DNA of 64,000 bases from Lachnoclostridium sp. MSJ-17 (GCF_018918205.1 NZ_JAHLQB010000056.1:16053-80052); one strand, 5' to 3'; positions 15,248-23,883 are shown, counted from the stretch's first letter. The notes: generated from the sequence alone by a model not told the origin. Numbers and translations: made by a program.

Positions 15248-16243
15248 TCATTGTTTTAGTTTTGCTCTGCGGCGGTATTCAAGCGGATTCATTCCGAAGT
15301 ATTTTTTGAAGCAGATACCAAACTTGGTCTGACTGCGGAAGCCGACCTTGAGCGAGATTTCGAGCACCTTTAACGAGGTGTTTTCAAGCAGATTGGCTGC
15401 CATTCCCATACGGACGTTGTTCTGGTACTCGTGGTATCCCACGCCGAAGTAGCCGCGGAAATAGCTTTTCAGGCTGGTTTCGCTGATTCCGAAGCGGGCG
15501 GCAAGCTCCTTGGCGGAGTGGCGCACGCTCAGATCCTTGCAGATGATGTCGCGGGTCTGCCGCGCTATTTCGATCTGGGTGTTTGTATAGTATTTACGTT
15601 CAAGTCCGTCGGCCTCGGTGTTTCCGTTAGAGATAAGGATCATAAGCTCCATAACCTTGACGGAGATCATATCGAATTTCGACTCCTCCGCGCAGCTTAT
15701 GATTTCCTTGGCAATCTCAGCCATTTTCTTGTCCGCGGTTATTATCATGGGTTCGTTTCTGCTCTTGATGCGCTTGTAGATTTTTTCGGGCGCGGACTCC
15801 GAATTGTTGTAATCTCTCATTTTTTCGAGCCATTTTGAGTTGAGAAAAGCTACGCACTGAAAGCCCTCAAAGTCGCCGCTGAATATACGCATTTTTTTTG
15901 CCGGTTTGCCGCAGTTTATCGCGATTTCACCGCCCGAGATATAGAACTGACGGTCGTCAACCATTGTGGTTTCGCATCTGCCCTTAATGCAATAGCTGAT
16001 TTTTATTCGTTCGGTGGGCAGGTTTGCGAGCTTTCCGGCATCCGCCGATAAAATAACATCATCGCCCGAATTAAAAACGAATGTGTCAAATGCAAGACCC
16101 GAATCAATCATAAATAACTGAACCGTGCCGCTGCATTTTCCGTCGGAGTTAAGCACTCTGACGGTTCCGGTGTGAGTCTTTTCATCAAACTCCGTCACCG
16201 CATTCGGGACGCTGCTGCAATACTGCATAATAATATTTCTCAT
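15248..16243 (-). CDS. AraC-family transcriptional regulator
   Basis: 331 residues. The C-terminal ~100 residues form two helix-turn-helices: AKELAARFGISETSLKSYF and LEISLKVGFRSQTKFGICFKKYFGMNPLEYRR, the AraC/XylS signature. The N-terminal ~200 residues are beta-rich and look like a ligand-sensing or dimerisation domain without an obvious cupin signature. GAGGT precedes the ATG at 16243. It has a promoter at 16308-16336 and is divergent from the beta-helix lipoprotein (16685), sharing a 441-bp intergenic region. Regulation of that neighbour is the usual arrangement but is inference here. Confidence 0.85.
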   Translation of the reverse strand: MRNIIMQYCSSVPNAVTEFDEKTHTGTVRVLNSDGKCSGTVQLFMIDSGLAFDTFVFNSGDDVILSADAGKLANLPTERIKISYCIKGRCETTMVDDRQFYISGGEIAINCGKPAKKMRIFSGDFEGFQCVAFLNSKWLEKMRDYNNSESAPEKIYKRIKSRNEPMIITADKKMAEIAKEIISCAEESKFDMISVKVMELMILISNGNTEADGLERKYYTNTQIEIARQTRDIICKDLSVRHSAKELAARFGISETSLKSYFRGYFGVGYHEYQNNVRMGMAANLLENTSLKVLEISLKVGFRSQTKFGICFKKYFGMNPLEYRRRAKLKQ

Positions 16244-16684
16244 AAACTACCTCAAAGTATTCCTTAAAAAACCCTAAAAAACCCTTCATTTTTCACCTTC
16301 GTTAATTATTATACATAAACAACCGTGTTTTGTCGCCTAACAAATGGAAAAATTAGCCCAAACAGCAACGAAATAAATGAGAAATGAGAAGAATCAGCAC
16401 AAGAAAATCGTCATACTGTTGTGCAAGCTATACAGATATTGAATAAAAATAATGCCTAATTATTTATAATTAATTACTCCAAACAGAAACAGATGTCAAG
16501 AAAGACGAATAATATGGCTGTTTGAGAGTGAAAATCGATGTATTTTGAGAATATTCGACAATTAAGGAATCAGGAATCCAAAGATCTGATAAAATACAAA
16601 AAAATCAATATATGAGCATATTTATTTAAGCTTTTTTTAATCTTCGGGGAGTATCATACAGTCAAAACAAAGGAGGTAATCGTT
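16244..16684. other. Divergent regulatory region between AraC gene and beta-helix lipoprotein
   Basis: 441 bp, AT-rich, with no coding frame. It holds the minus-strand promoter at 16308-16336 and AAAGGAGGT before the plus-strand ATG. A short inverted repeat GCACAA...TTGTGC (about 16397-16424) could be an operator. No clear -35/-10 pair was found for the plus-strand gene; its leader appears long. Confidence 0.5.
16308..16336 (-). promoter_or_regulatory. Promoter for the AraC-family gene
   Basis: Minus strand GCGACA (16336-16331), 17-bp spacer, TATAAT (16313-16308); about 65 bp upstream of the start codon. Confidence 0.55.
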
Positions 16685-18130
16685 ATGAAAGCCAAAATCA
16701 GTAAATCCTATATGATATTAATATCCCTTTTAACAGCTGCCGCGGCAGCGATTTCAATCAGCGGCTGCTCAGATCAGCTGTCATCTGTCACAGAATCCTC
16801 GGCGCAGGCTGAGACAACTCAGACGGCGACCACCGCCGCTCAGACTCAGGCGTCGACGGCGGCTCAGACGAAGCGTCTTTCCGAGAGCGACATCACTGTC
16901 AATGAAACGATCTCAAACAGCGAGGACGGCGGACACGCGATTACCGCCGGCGGTGAGAGCGCGGACTACAGCCACGTGCTTGTCACCAAAACAGGTGAAG
17001 CCGACGGCGACGAGGCGGATTTCTACGGCGAGAACGCCGCGATATTCGCGACTAACGGCGGCACGCTGAATCTCAGCAACATCGTTGTCAAGACCGACGG
17101 AACCCACGCGAACGGCGTATTCAGCTACGGTGACGGAACCACCGTAAAAATCTCCGACTCCTACATCAACACCACGGGCAACTGCTCCGGCGGTCTGATG
17201 ACGACGGGCGGCGGCACAATGAACGCCTCGAACCTGACGATCGAGACCTCGGGCAACTCCTCGGCGGCGATCCGTTCAGACAGAGGAGGCGGCACCGTCA
17301 ACGTCGACGGCGGCTATTATTCGACGAGCGGCAAGGGCTCTCCGGTGATTTACTCGACAGCGGATATCACCGTGAGCAACGCTGAAATGGTATCTACCGC
17401 TTCTCAGGGCGTAGTTGTCGAGGGCAAGAACTCAGTCACTCTCAATAACGTCAGTCTTACAGCCGACAACAATACCAAGAACAGCAACAAGTCGAGCTAC
17501 TATCAGGCGGTCATGATTTATCAGTCAATGTCCGGCGACGCGGCTCAGGGTCTGTCCTCGTTCACAATGAACGGCGGCAGTCTTGTCAACAAGAACGGCG
17601 ACGTGTTCTTTGTAAATAACACAGCCACAGATATCACGCTAAGCAACGCCTCTATCACTAACGAGGGCGACGGCGTGTTCCTCAGAGCGGCTGCGGCAGG
17701 CTGGGGCAGCGAGGGAAACAACGGCGGTCAGGTCAACCTCAACGCTTCCAGACAGACTATCAACGGCGACATGCTCGTCGACAGCATATCCACGCTGAAT
17801 CTCTATCTCAAGAGTAATTCGAGCTTCACGGGAGCGATCAACCCCGACGGCGCCGAGGGCAGCGTATACGTGGAAATCGAGAAGGGCTCCACATGGACTC
17901 TGACAGGCGATTCCTACATCTCCGCACTTACCTGCGACGCGGATTCGATCAACCTCAACGGCCACAAGCTCTATGTGGACGGCAAGGAGTACACCGAGGG
18001 CACGGCTTCTCAGGGCGACGCGATCGAAATCAAGGTTTCGACCTCCTCAGGCGGTCACGAGGCTCCTCCGGACGGCAACAAACCCGGCGGAAATCCTCCC
18101 GAAGGCAATCCGCCCGCAAAGCCGGACTGA
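16685..18130 (+). CDS. Lipoprotein with right-handed beta-helix
   Basis: 481 residues with a signal peptide ending in lipobox SISGC (Cys ~28), then a Thr/Ala/Gln-rich spacer, then ~350 residues of short strands separated by Asn/Gly/Asp turns (GGTLNLSNIVVKTDG, GGTMNASNLTIETSG), a clear parallel beta-helix. The C-terminus is a Pro/Gly-rich tail (PPDGNKPGGNPPEGNPP). A GGAGG ribosome site lies at good spacing. Such proteins are membrane-tethered adhesins or carbohydrate-binding proteins; no catalytic residues of a pectate-lyase type can be identified. The divergent AraC regulator suggests inducible expression. Confidence 0.75.
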   Translation: MKAKISKSYMILISLLTAAAAAISISGCSDQLSSVTESSAQAETTQTATTAAQTQASTAAQTKRLSESDITVNETISNSEDGGHAITAGGESADYSHVLVTKTGEADGDEADFYGENAAIFATNGGTLNLSNIVVKTDGTHANGVFSYGDGTTVKISDSYINTTGNCSGGLMTTGGGTMNASNLTIETSGNSSAAIRSDRGGGTVNVDGGYYSTSGKGSPVIYSTADITVSNAEMVSTASQGVVVEGKNSVTLNNVSLTADNNTKNSNKSSYYQAVMIYQSMSGDAAQGLSSFTMNGGSLVNKNGDVFFVNNTATDITLSNASITNEGDGVFLRAAAAGWGSEGNNGGQVNLNASRQTINGDMLVDSISTLNLYLKSNSSFTGAINPDGAEGSVYVEIEKGSTWTLTGDSYISALTCDADSINLNGHKLYVDGKEYTEGTASQGDAIEIKVSTSSGGHEAPPDGNKPGGNPPEGNPPAKPD

Positions 18131-18167
18131 TTCAGCGGATAGTATAAAAAACAGAGAATAAAAAAGA

Positions 18168-18223
18168 GCGGCATGAAGGAAGCCACTGTTTGCGCGGGCT
18201 TCCGGCATGCCGCCTATATTTTT
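18168..18223 (+). terminator. Terminator after the beta-helix lipoprotein gene
   Basis: GCGGCATGAAGGAAGCC (18168-18184) pairs with GGCTTCCGGCATGCCGC (18197-18213) with two mismatches, followed by CTATATTTTT. Confidence 0.8.
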
Positions 18224-18416
18224 ACAAACTGTCGTAGCAGGTGCCGGTAAGCTGACCTTGCCTTGACTTGACAAAGACGACTATCTCGCGCACCTCGTCG
18301 CTGATTTCATGACAGCGGATTTCGAGTATCTCAGGATGTTCGCGTTCGATTTTTGTTACGGGTAAATTATAGCGCTTAACATGTGTACCTTCAATGTTTT
18401 TGGCGGAAAGATGCAA
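18222..18416 (-). pseudogene. Truncated LytTR-family regulator remnant
   Basis: 64 codons with no evident ribosome site. The part LEIRCHEISDEVREIVVFV followed by KSRQGQLTG matches the N-terminal segment common in clostridial LytTR DNA-binding proteins (IRCHxxDxxVxxI...). The frame then stops at CYDSL, before the LytTR DNA-binding domain (~90 residues) that should follow. The downstream half is replaced by the terminator of the neighbouring lipoprotein gene. It is most likely a decayed gene; a chance open frame is the alternative. Confidence 0.45.
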
Positions 18417-18437
18417 AAATACGCGGTGAGTTGCAGT

Positions 18438-19661
18438 TTATTCAGCCTTCGCGGATTTTCCGAACAGCCTCGGAAGGTCGATGAATCCGCCGAGTGCCGC
18501 GGCTCCGAGCATAACGGGCACGAGCTGCCACGGAAACAGAATCAGAAGCAGCAGGGTAACCGCAACGGGCTTTTTGATAATACTGCCAAGCAGAGCCGCA
18601 GTGACGACAGCCATGCAAAGCCCTGAATCTATGCCGATTATCATCGAGAACGCGTACCCCGCGGCGATCCCCGAGAAGATAACGGGGAAGAAGTGACCGC
18701 CCTTGAGCCACGACGCGATACAGACGTTAGTCAGAAACAGCTTGACGACGGCGATGACCAGCAGCATGATAACGCCTATCGTCCTTCCGTCGGAAAGGAC
18801 TTTTTCGATTTCGTGCTCGCCTGAGAACATCGTCAGCGGAAGAAGCGTTCCGATTAAGCCGAGAGCCAGACCGCCGATTGCGCAGCGTACCACGGCGTTT
18901 TTGACAAAACCGAAAAGAAAATGGGTCAGCTTTTCAAAGGCGAGAAACAGAGCGCCGAGAACAATGCCGACGAGAGTGAGCAAAATAGCCCATAGCAGGT
19001 GGATAAGCTCATAACCGCCGAATTCGATAGCGGGAAAGCCCGTGCTGCCGCCGGTCAGCTTGTTGAGAAGGATAAAAATTCCGAACGAGCTGAGAATAGC
19101 AAGAATGTAAAGCACGGTTTTTGACGCCTTCGGGAGCTTTGCGTCAGCCTCGCCCTCGAGAGGTTCGACAAATCCGAACATAGGCGAGCGGAAAATCGTC
19201 GCTAGAGTCGCGCTCGCACCGATTGCGGCGAGATCCTCTGATTCCTTGTAGTAGCGCTTGAGCTTGTCGCCGACCCAGCAGCACAGACCGACGATAACTC
19301 CGGTCAAGCCCGCCTCGGGACCGATCGACGCGCCCAAAAGCAGCGGAAACAGAGCCGCGCCCAGAATTACGAACAGATTATGATACGGGTAACGTCCGTT
19401 CTTTTTGAGCTTTCCGAGAACAACCGTCAGTTCCTCGGGGTAGTCGCCGAATTTGAGCTTGTACAGACCGACAAGCACCGAGCCGAAAAGACATACTCCG
19501 ACGGTATAAAACGGAAAATTGAGCTTTGAGGGAAGAAAATCCCACAGAAAGCCGATTCCGAGGTTCATCACCCTCAAAAACGCCCAGACTATCGCTCCCG
19601 TGATAATGCCCAGCAGGACGGTGTAGAGTATTCCGATAAGCTTGTTTTTCAATCGAGCCAT
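18438..19661 (-). CDS. ClC-family chloride channel/transporter
   Basis: 407 residues, nearly all hydrophobic helices. GASIGPEAGLTG (~residues 110-121) aligns with the G(K/R)EGP selectivity motif of ClC proteins, keeping the gating-glutamate position within GPEAG, and KGGHFFPVIFSG (~310) aligns with the GxFxP motif. It is shorter than Escherichia coli ClcA (~470) and lacks CBS domains. Whether it is a channel or a chloride/proton exchanger cannot be told. GGGGTGA precedes the ATG. It follows the TfoX-N gene by 16 nt on the same strand, so the two are probably co-transcribed. Confidence 0.85.
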   Translation of the reverse strand: MARLKNKLIGILYTVLLGIITGAIVWAFLRVMNLGIGFLWDFLPSKLNFPFYTVGVCLFGSVLVGLYKLKFGDYPEELTVVLGKLKKNGRYPYHNLFVILGAALFPLLLGASIGPEAGLTGVIVGLCCWVGDKLKRYYKESEDLAAIGASATLATIFRSPMFGFVEPLEGEADAKLPKASKTVLYILAILSSFGIFILLNKLTGGSTGFPAIEFGGYELIHLLWAILLTLVGIVLGALFLAFEKLTHFLFGFVKNAVVRCAIGGLALGLIGTLLPLTMFSGEHEIEKVLSDGRTIGVIMLLVIAVVKLFLTNVCIASWLKGGHFFPVIFSGIAAGYAFSMIIGIDSGLCMAVVTAALLGSIIKKPVAVTLLLLILFPWQLVPVMLGAAALGGFIDLPRLFGKSAKAE

Positions 19662-19677
19662 AATTTCACCCCAATAT

Positions 19678-19998
19678 TTATTTCTTCGTTCTTTTCTTCG
19701 GCGCCGGCAGCTCGTCCGCGACGGAGTTAAGCAGCTTTTCCATCAGTTGGCTGTCCTCGGGTTCGGTGACGAGGAGCATTTCCTTTGCGCCGGGGTACGG
19801 TTCCTCAAGCGGAGCGTCCGGCAGAAGCTCACGCGCGGATTTTACAGGCTTGATGAGGAAGCGGTTGTCGTAAAGACCGCCGACGACCTTTCCTTTGCAG
19901 TAAATGACGTATTCGCCCATCATCGCGCGGTGAGAGATTTCATCGATACCGCCGAGCTGTTCGAGTATGTATTGCAGGTATTCCTTTGAGGTAGCCAT
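19678..19998 (-). CDS. TfoX/Sxy N-terminal domain protein
   Basis: 106 residues from the ATG at 19998, chosen because AAAGGAG lies just upstream; a longer frame to 20040 lacks a ribosome site. ISHRAMMGEYVIYCKGKVVGGLYDN is diagnostic of the TfoX N-terminal family, here without the C-terminal domain. In gammaproteobacteria the full protein activates competence genes; in Clostridia the stand-alone domain has no established role. Thr/Lys-rich end (KKRTKK). First gene of a likely two-gene unit with the ClC gene. Confidence 0.8.
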   Translation of the reverse strand: MATSKEYLQYILEQLGGIDEISHRAMMGEYVIYCKGKVVGGLYDNRFLIKPVKSARELLPDAPLEEPYPGAKEMLLVTEPEDSQLMEKLLNSVADELPAPKKRTKK

Positions 19999-20098
19999 AA
20001 AAATTCTCCTTTTTCTGTATTTATACTTAAATTTTACCACGTAAAAGGCTTGAGCGCAACAGAAAAATGTATAAGATTGCAGAATCTGATGACAATTA

Positions 20099-20127
20099 TT
20101 GATTATTTCAATTTAATATTGTATAAT
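20099..20127 (+). promoter_or_regulatory. Sigma-A promoter of the 20170 gene with short leader hairpin
   Basis: TTGATT (20099-20104), 17-bp spacer, TATAAT (20122-20127). The transcript would begin just before a compact hairpin TTGCA-GAAA-TGCAA at about 20132-20145, a stable tetraloop at the 5' end. Confidence 0.7.
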
Positions 20128-20169
20128 GACCTTGCAGAAATGCAATATCTTCAGAAAGGTTGATTCTCA

Positions 20170-20553
20170 ATGGCATTCGGAGTAAAAATCAAGACAGTTA
20201 AAACCGCAAACAAATATACAATTGAATCCTTCTACGAGGCGATCAAGGACAAGAAATTCACAGCTGGCGAGCCTTCACTCACAAAGCACGGCCTTGCGTA
20301 TGTAATCACTTTCCCCGCTCTCGACAAGAGAAATCAGGTTTGGATCATTCGCGCGGGTCTGGGTCAGGAATCCAACAAGTTCCAGGTTCAGAAGCAGGAG
20401 CAGGCAGGTATGGGCAACATGATGCAGAACGCCGCTCTCGACGGTCTTACAAGAGGCTGGGCAGGCGTAGGCAAGGTTTTCGGAAACACCGCTAAGGAAT
20501 GCGAGAAGCTCGTTGAGAAAACCGCTGAGGAGCTCAACGCTCTCGGACTTTGA
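20170..20553 (+). CDS. Hypothetical cytosolic protein, 127 residues
   Basis: I do not recognise the family. The sequence has no signal peptide or membrane segment. The first ~75 residues look alpha/beta (FGVKIKTVKTANKYTIESF...YVITFPALDKRNQVWIIRA); the rest looks helical (MGNMMQNAALDGLTRGW...). It has its own strong promoter, a 5' hairpin and a strong terminator, so it is a monocistronic and probably well-expressed gene. AGAAAGG precedes the ATG by about 10 nt. Confidence 0.65.
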   Translation: MAFGVKIKTVKTANKYTIESFYEAIKDKKFTAGEPSLTKHGLAYVITFPALDKRNQVWIIRAGLGQESNKFQVQKQEQAGMGNMMQNAALDGLTRGWAGVGKVFGNTAKECEKLVEKTAEELNALGL

Positions 20554-20576
20554 TTCGATAACATAGTCTATAAAAC

Positions 20577-20602
20577 AAAAGGACGGCTCGAGCCGTCCTT
20601 TT
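20577..20602. terminator. Bidirectional terminator
   Basis: AAAAGGACGG and CCGTCCTTTT flank CTCGAG in a perfect 26-bp palindrome between convergent genes, with A/T tails on both sides. Confidence 0.85.
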
Positions 20603-20623
20603 CCGCGTTTAAATATTCCAAAC

Positions 20624-21070
20624 CTATCTGTGCACATACATTCTTGAAGGCTCGGGGTCGCTGCCCTGAACCATGCAGTAAAATTCCCAGCCGTAACGCT
20701 CGTAAAAGCCCGTGTGGTCGGTGATGAGATAAACCGGGGAAATGCCCTTGGACTTCAGATCGTCGACAGCCATATTCAGCAGCCTGCCCGCGATGCCCTG
20801 ACCGCGGCAGCTTTCCTCGGTGTACACCGCGCAGACGTTCGGGTACAAGTCTTTTCTCTCGTGAAAATCGTTCTCGATAACGCCCAGGCCGCCTACGATT
20901 TTTTCTCCGTCAAGACAGAGATACCAGCCGTACTCGGTTTTTCCGCTCAGGTATTCGTCCATGCACTCGAGATACGCTTCCTCAGGCACGCCCCATTTTG
21001 AGCTGAACCAAGTCGCAGCTTCGTTTTCGAGACCGGGACGCTCGCGGAGAGTGATGTATTCGTATTTCAT
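20624..21070 (-). CDS. GNAT-family N-acetyltransferase
   Basis: 148 residues. NVCAVYTEESCRGQGIAGRL (motif A) carries the Q/RxxGxG/A acetyl-CoA pyrophosphate loop (RGQGIA), followed by VYLITDHTGFYERYGWEF (motif B, with the usual FYERYGW). Substrate unknown. AAAGGAATGATAATATG gives the start. It lies divergent to the membrane LuxR regulator, separated by ~150 bp. Confidence 0.85.
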   Translation of the reverse strand: MKYEYITLRERPGLENEAATWFSSKWGVPEEAYLECMDEYLSGKTEYGWYLCLDGEKIVGGLGVIENDFHERKDLYPNVCAVYTEESCRGQGIAGRLLNMAVDDLKSKGISPVYLITDHTGFYERYGWEFYCMVQGSDPEPSRMYVHR

Positions 21071-21161
21071 ATTATCATTCCTTTCAAAATTATTTTGCTA
21101 CGTTAAATATAACACATCTCGCGCTGAAAATCTATATTTTTGTCAATTTGTAATAATTCTA

Positions 21162-21190
21162 TTGAAAAAAACTTGCTGTTCCGCTATAAT
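21162..21190 (+). promoter_or_regulatory. Sigma-A promoter of the membrane LuxR gene
   Basis: TTGAAA (21162-21167), 17-bp spacer, TATAAT (21185-21190). It lies downstream of the first in-frame ATG at 21140, which fixes the real start at 21227. Confidence 0.85.
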
Positions 21191-21226
21191 AATTGTGTTG
21201 CTGACAAGAATCAGGGAGAAAAGATA

Positions 21227-22627
21227 ATGAAAAATATTCTGAGTTCCTTACAAAAGAATATAAATATAAGAATGACCGTTCTGTTCTCAGCGTTTATGTT
21301 TGTGCAGTTTATCATTCTGCGCATGAGCAATCAGGCGGGACGCGGATATCTTGAACAACAGCACCAGGAGCTTGTTTACCTATTTGTGCAGCTTGTGGTT
21401 ATCTGCGGCTTCTTCTCACATGCGCTGATAAAGTCGGTGGTCAAGCGGGAAAGAACCTACAAGGCTATTGTGCTTGCCGCTCTGCTGCTTTGTATGGCGG
21501 GAACGGCGGTGCTGCTGTTCAGTCCGCCGGATTCGCTGTTTTATCTCGCGGCAACAGGGTTCAGCGTTTATTTTCTCGGTTGCACCGGCGGCGCGGTCTA
21601 TTACCGTCTCGCGGCGCTCACAGCGAAAAAGGCGCGTTCGGGACTGTGCGTCGGCGTCGGTTACTCCGCTGCGGTCGCGCTGCAGTTCTTCCTGCAGCTG
21701 CAGTGGACGGTGATTCCCGCAATTGCCGTGCTGCTTCTTGCCTCGTTCGGCGTGATGGGCTTTCTGCTGATAAAAAACACCGAAGCCATTGCGCCTGCCA
21801 AAGAGGGAAGATCCTTTACGCCGCGTTCCATTTTGTTTTACACATCGGTAATTACCCTTGCTCTGCTGATTTTTACGAGCTATTACAACAGCTATATCCA
21901 CCATTTGCAGGTCGCGTCCGGCTATACCGATTATAATGTCTACACATGGCCGCGGCTTCTTATGATACCCGCCATTCTTCTGTTCGGCATTCTTGCCGAT
22001 ATCCGGGGCGGAAAATTCCTTCCGCTGGGCACATTGTGCGTGGTTGTGATAGCGCTTCTGAACACGGTGCTGCTCGGCAAGGAAACCTACATTCTCAACA
22101 TGTGCCTGTACTACGTCGCTCTCACCGTAGTGATCGCGTACTACAACCTGACTTTTCTGCGGCTTGCCGCGAGGACAAAGCACCCCGCGGTCTGGGCTGT
22201 CATGGGAAGAGTGCTCGACAGCGCAGCGGTTGTGCTCTCGATTTCGCTCAAGTTCTCGGCTCTTTCTCAGGTCGCGGTGCTTATCATCGACATTGCGGCT
22301 CTTGTCATTGTGATCGTGATGATGGCCCTCACGGGCGCGTTTGATTTTTCGGGACACGCTGCGCAGGAGCCGCAGCCCGAAGCGGAAAAAGCTGAGGAGC
22401 CTGAGCCGGATGCGGATTTATTCAGCGCTATCGGGGACAGCTGCCGCATCACGCCCTCTGAGATGAAGGTGCTGCGTGAGCTTGTCACCACAGACGACAA
22501 GCAGGACGTGATAGCCGCAAGGCTTAATATCTCGGTCAGCACTCTGCGGCACCATGTCACGTCGATATACAAAAAGACGGGCGTCCAGACGCGCTCGGCT
22601 CTGTGCAAGCTCGTAATGAACAATTGA
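21227..22627 (+). CDS. Membrane-embedded LuxR-type transcription regulator
   Basis: 466 residues. The first ~380 form about twelve hydrophobic helices, similar in layout to a major-facilitator transporter. A Glu/Pro-rich linker (PQPEAEKAEEPEPDAD) and a C-terminal LuxR helix-turn-helix follow (CRITPSEMKVLRELV... IAARLNISVSTLRHHV...IYKKTGVQTRSALCKL). AGGGAGAA precedes the ATG. This architecture (transporter-like sensor fused to DNA-binding domain) is known from gut Actinobacteria and some Firmicutes; its ligands are mostly unknown. The adjacent lipoprotein gene at 22747 is a plausible target. Confidence 0.8.
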   Translation: MKNILSSLQKNINIRMTVLFSAFMFVQFIILRMSNQAGRGYLEQQHQELVYLFVQLVVICGFFSHALIKSVVKRERTYKAIVLAALLLCMAGTAVLLFSPPDSLFYLAATGFSVYFLGCTGGAVYYRLAALTAKKARSGLCVGVGYSAAVALQFFLQLQWTVIPAIAVLLLASFGVMGFLLIKNTEAIAPAKEGRSFTPRSILFYTSVITLALLIFTSYYNSYIHHLQVASGYTDYNVYTWPRLLMIPAILLFGILADIRGGKFLPLGTLCVVVIALLNTVLLGKETYILNMCLYYVALTVVIAYYNLTFLRLAARTKHPAVWAVMGRVLDSAAVVLSISLKFSALSQVAVLIIDIAALVIVIVMMALTGAFDFSGHAAQEPQPEAEKAEEPEPDADLFSAIGDSCRITPSEMKVLRELVTTDDKQDVIAARLNISVSTLRHHVTSIYKKTGVQTRSALCKLVMNN

Positions 22628-22746
22628 CAAGTGATTTTTTGTGAAAAAAACCGCATAAAAAGCCACATAGCAGGAACATTCTATATCCTTTTTACGAGAA
22701 CTATGCTAAAATAATAAGAGGCAATCACTAAAAAGGAGGCAAAGGT

Positions 22747-23835
22747 ATGAAAAAAACACTTGCGGTGATCTTGTCCGCAATGCTTATTGCGGCTTCGCTT
22801 TCGGGCTGCGGCGGACTGAGAATGCTCAATAACCTGCTCGGTGACGACGGAGAGGACTTTGAGGACATTGACGTGACGGACTATGTGCCCTCAACCGAAG
22901 AACCGTCAACCGGGTGGACGTACTACCCCGAGGGGACTCAGGCTCCCGAGCCCGAGAATGTAAGCGTAAGACCCGCGGAGTGGGCGGCTGTACAGTGGGA
23001 GCCGTATACGTGTGAGTATTTCACATTGCAGATACCGAGCGGCTGGCAGGTCGAGTGGCAGGGCGACGCTAATCAGCTCGCGTGGAAGGCTACGAGTCCC
23101 GACGGCAAGATAGGCTTTTTCAATCAGGATCACGCCTACGCCGCCAAAGACGCGTCGATGGCGTCGACGCTCGGCTTTAATATTTCGCTGTCCGATGGAA
23201 CGGTACAGGAGTATTTTGAAACTCTTTACAAGGACACCACCGATTACTTCACCGTGCAGAATTCCTGCGTTCCCGGCAACAAGGATTTGATACAGTCTAT
23301 CCGTCCGTACACGGCGATCAGGGATTATCAGGCTCTCTACGCGACCTTCAAGGAAAACGGCTGGGAAGGCGAGGGCGTATACTCTGCTGTTATCATGGAT
23401 TCAAAGGACGTTATAATCAGGGGCTCAAACTACGGCGCGTGGGAGATAAACTGCATCTGCACCCAGTGGGCGCCTATGGGAAGTCTGGTAAACTGGTCTC
23501 AGGTTATCGGCACGATAGCGAAGTCCTTCCAGTACACCGACTACTATATTAAGCAGTGGCAGCAGATCGCGCAGTCTGTGACGGAGCCGAAAAACACCAT
23601 AAATGACCCCGACCCGGTTATGGAGGCGTTTGAGGAGAGAAGCAAATCAGATACCATTATTCAGGAGAAGCGTTCCGATATGCTCGAGGAGTACGAGCGC
23701 GTCTACGACAACAACACCGGTGAGATCTACCGCGCGTACAACGGATTTTTGGACGACATGGGCGACCAGAACCGTTATGTGCCTATCACAGACAACCAGT
23801 ACACCGAGGGATATGTCGGCTGGATAGATAAATAG
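22747..23835 (+). CDS. Secreted lipoprotein of unknown function
   Basis: 362 residues with lipobox SLSGC (Cys ~21), then an acidic segment (DDGEDFEDIDVTD), a Pro/Thr/Glu linker, and a ~200-residue globular part (EYFTLQIPSGWQVEWQGDAN...), which recalls the PsbP/photosystem-like or DUF domains that begin 'F.I.IP.GW'. Ends with a charged helical tail (ERSKSDTIIQEKRSDMLEEY). GGAGG lies 8 nt before the ATG. It follows the membrane LuxR gene by 119 bp with its own A/T-rich upstream region and is closed by a strong terminator. Confidence 0.65.
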   Translation: MKKTLAVILSAMLIAASLSGCGGLRMLNNLLGDDGEDFEDIDVTDYVPSTEEPSTGWTYYPEGTQAPEPENVSVRPAEWAAVQWEPYTCEYFTLQIPSGWQVEWQGDANQLAWKATSPDGKIGFFNQDHAYAAKDASMASTLGFNISLSDGTVQEYFETLYKDTTDYFTVQNSCVPGNKDLIQSIRPYTAIRDYQALYATFKENGWEGEGVYSAVIMDSKDVIIRGSNYGAWEINCICTQWAPMGSLVNWSQVIGTIAKSFQYTDYYIKQWQQIAQSVTEPKNTINDPDPVMEAFEERSKSDTIIQEKRSDMLEEYERVYDNNTGEIYRAYNGFLDDMGDQNRYVPITDNQYTEGYVGWIDK

Positions 23836-23847
23836 TATATCATAAAT

Positions 23848-23883
23848 GCCTTCGCGGGCTGATTCTTCCGCGAAGGCTTTTTT
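23848..23883 (+). terminator. Terminator after the lipoprotein gene
   Basis: GCCTTCGCGG (23848-23857) and CCGCGAAGGC (23868-23877) pair, then six T. Confidence 0.9.

Noticed and set aside
21416..22357. 313-codon minus-strand frame opposite the membrane LuxR gene
   Set aside because: Arg/His/Gln-rich composition typical of an antisense frame of a membrane protein gene.
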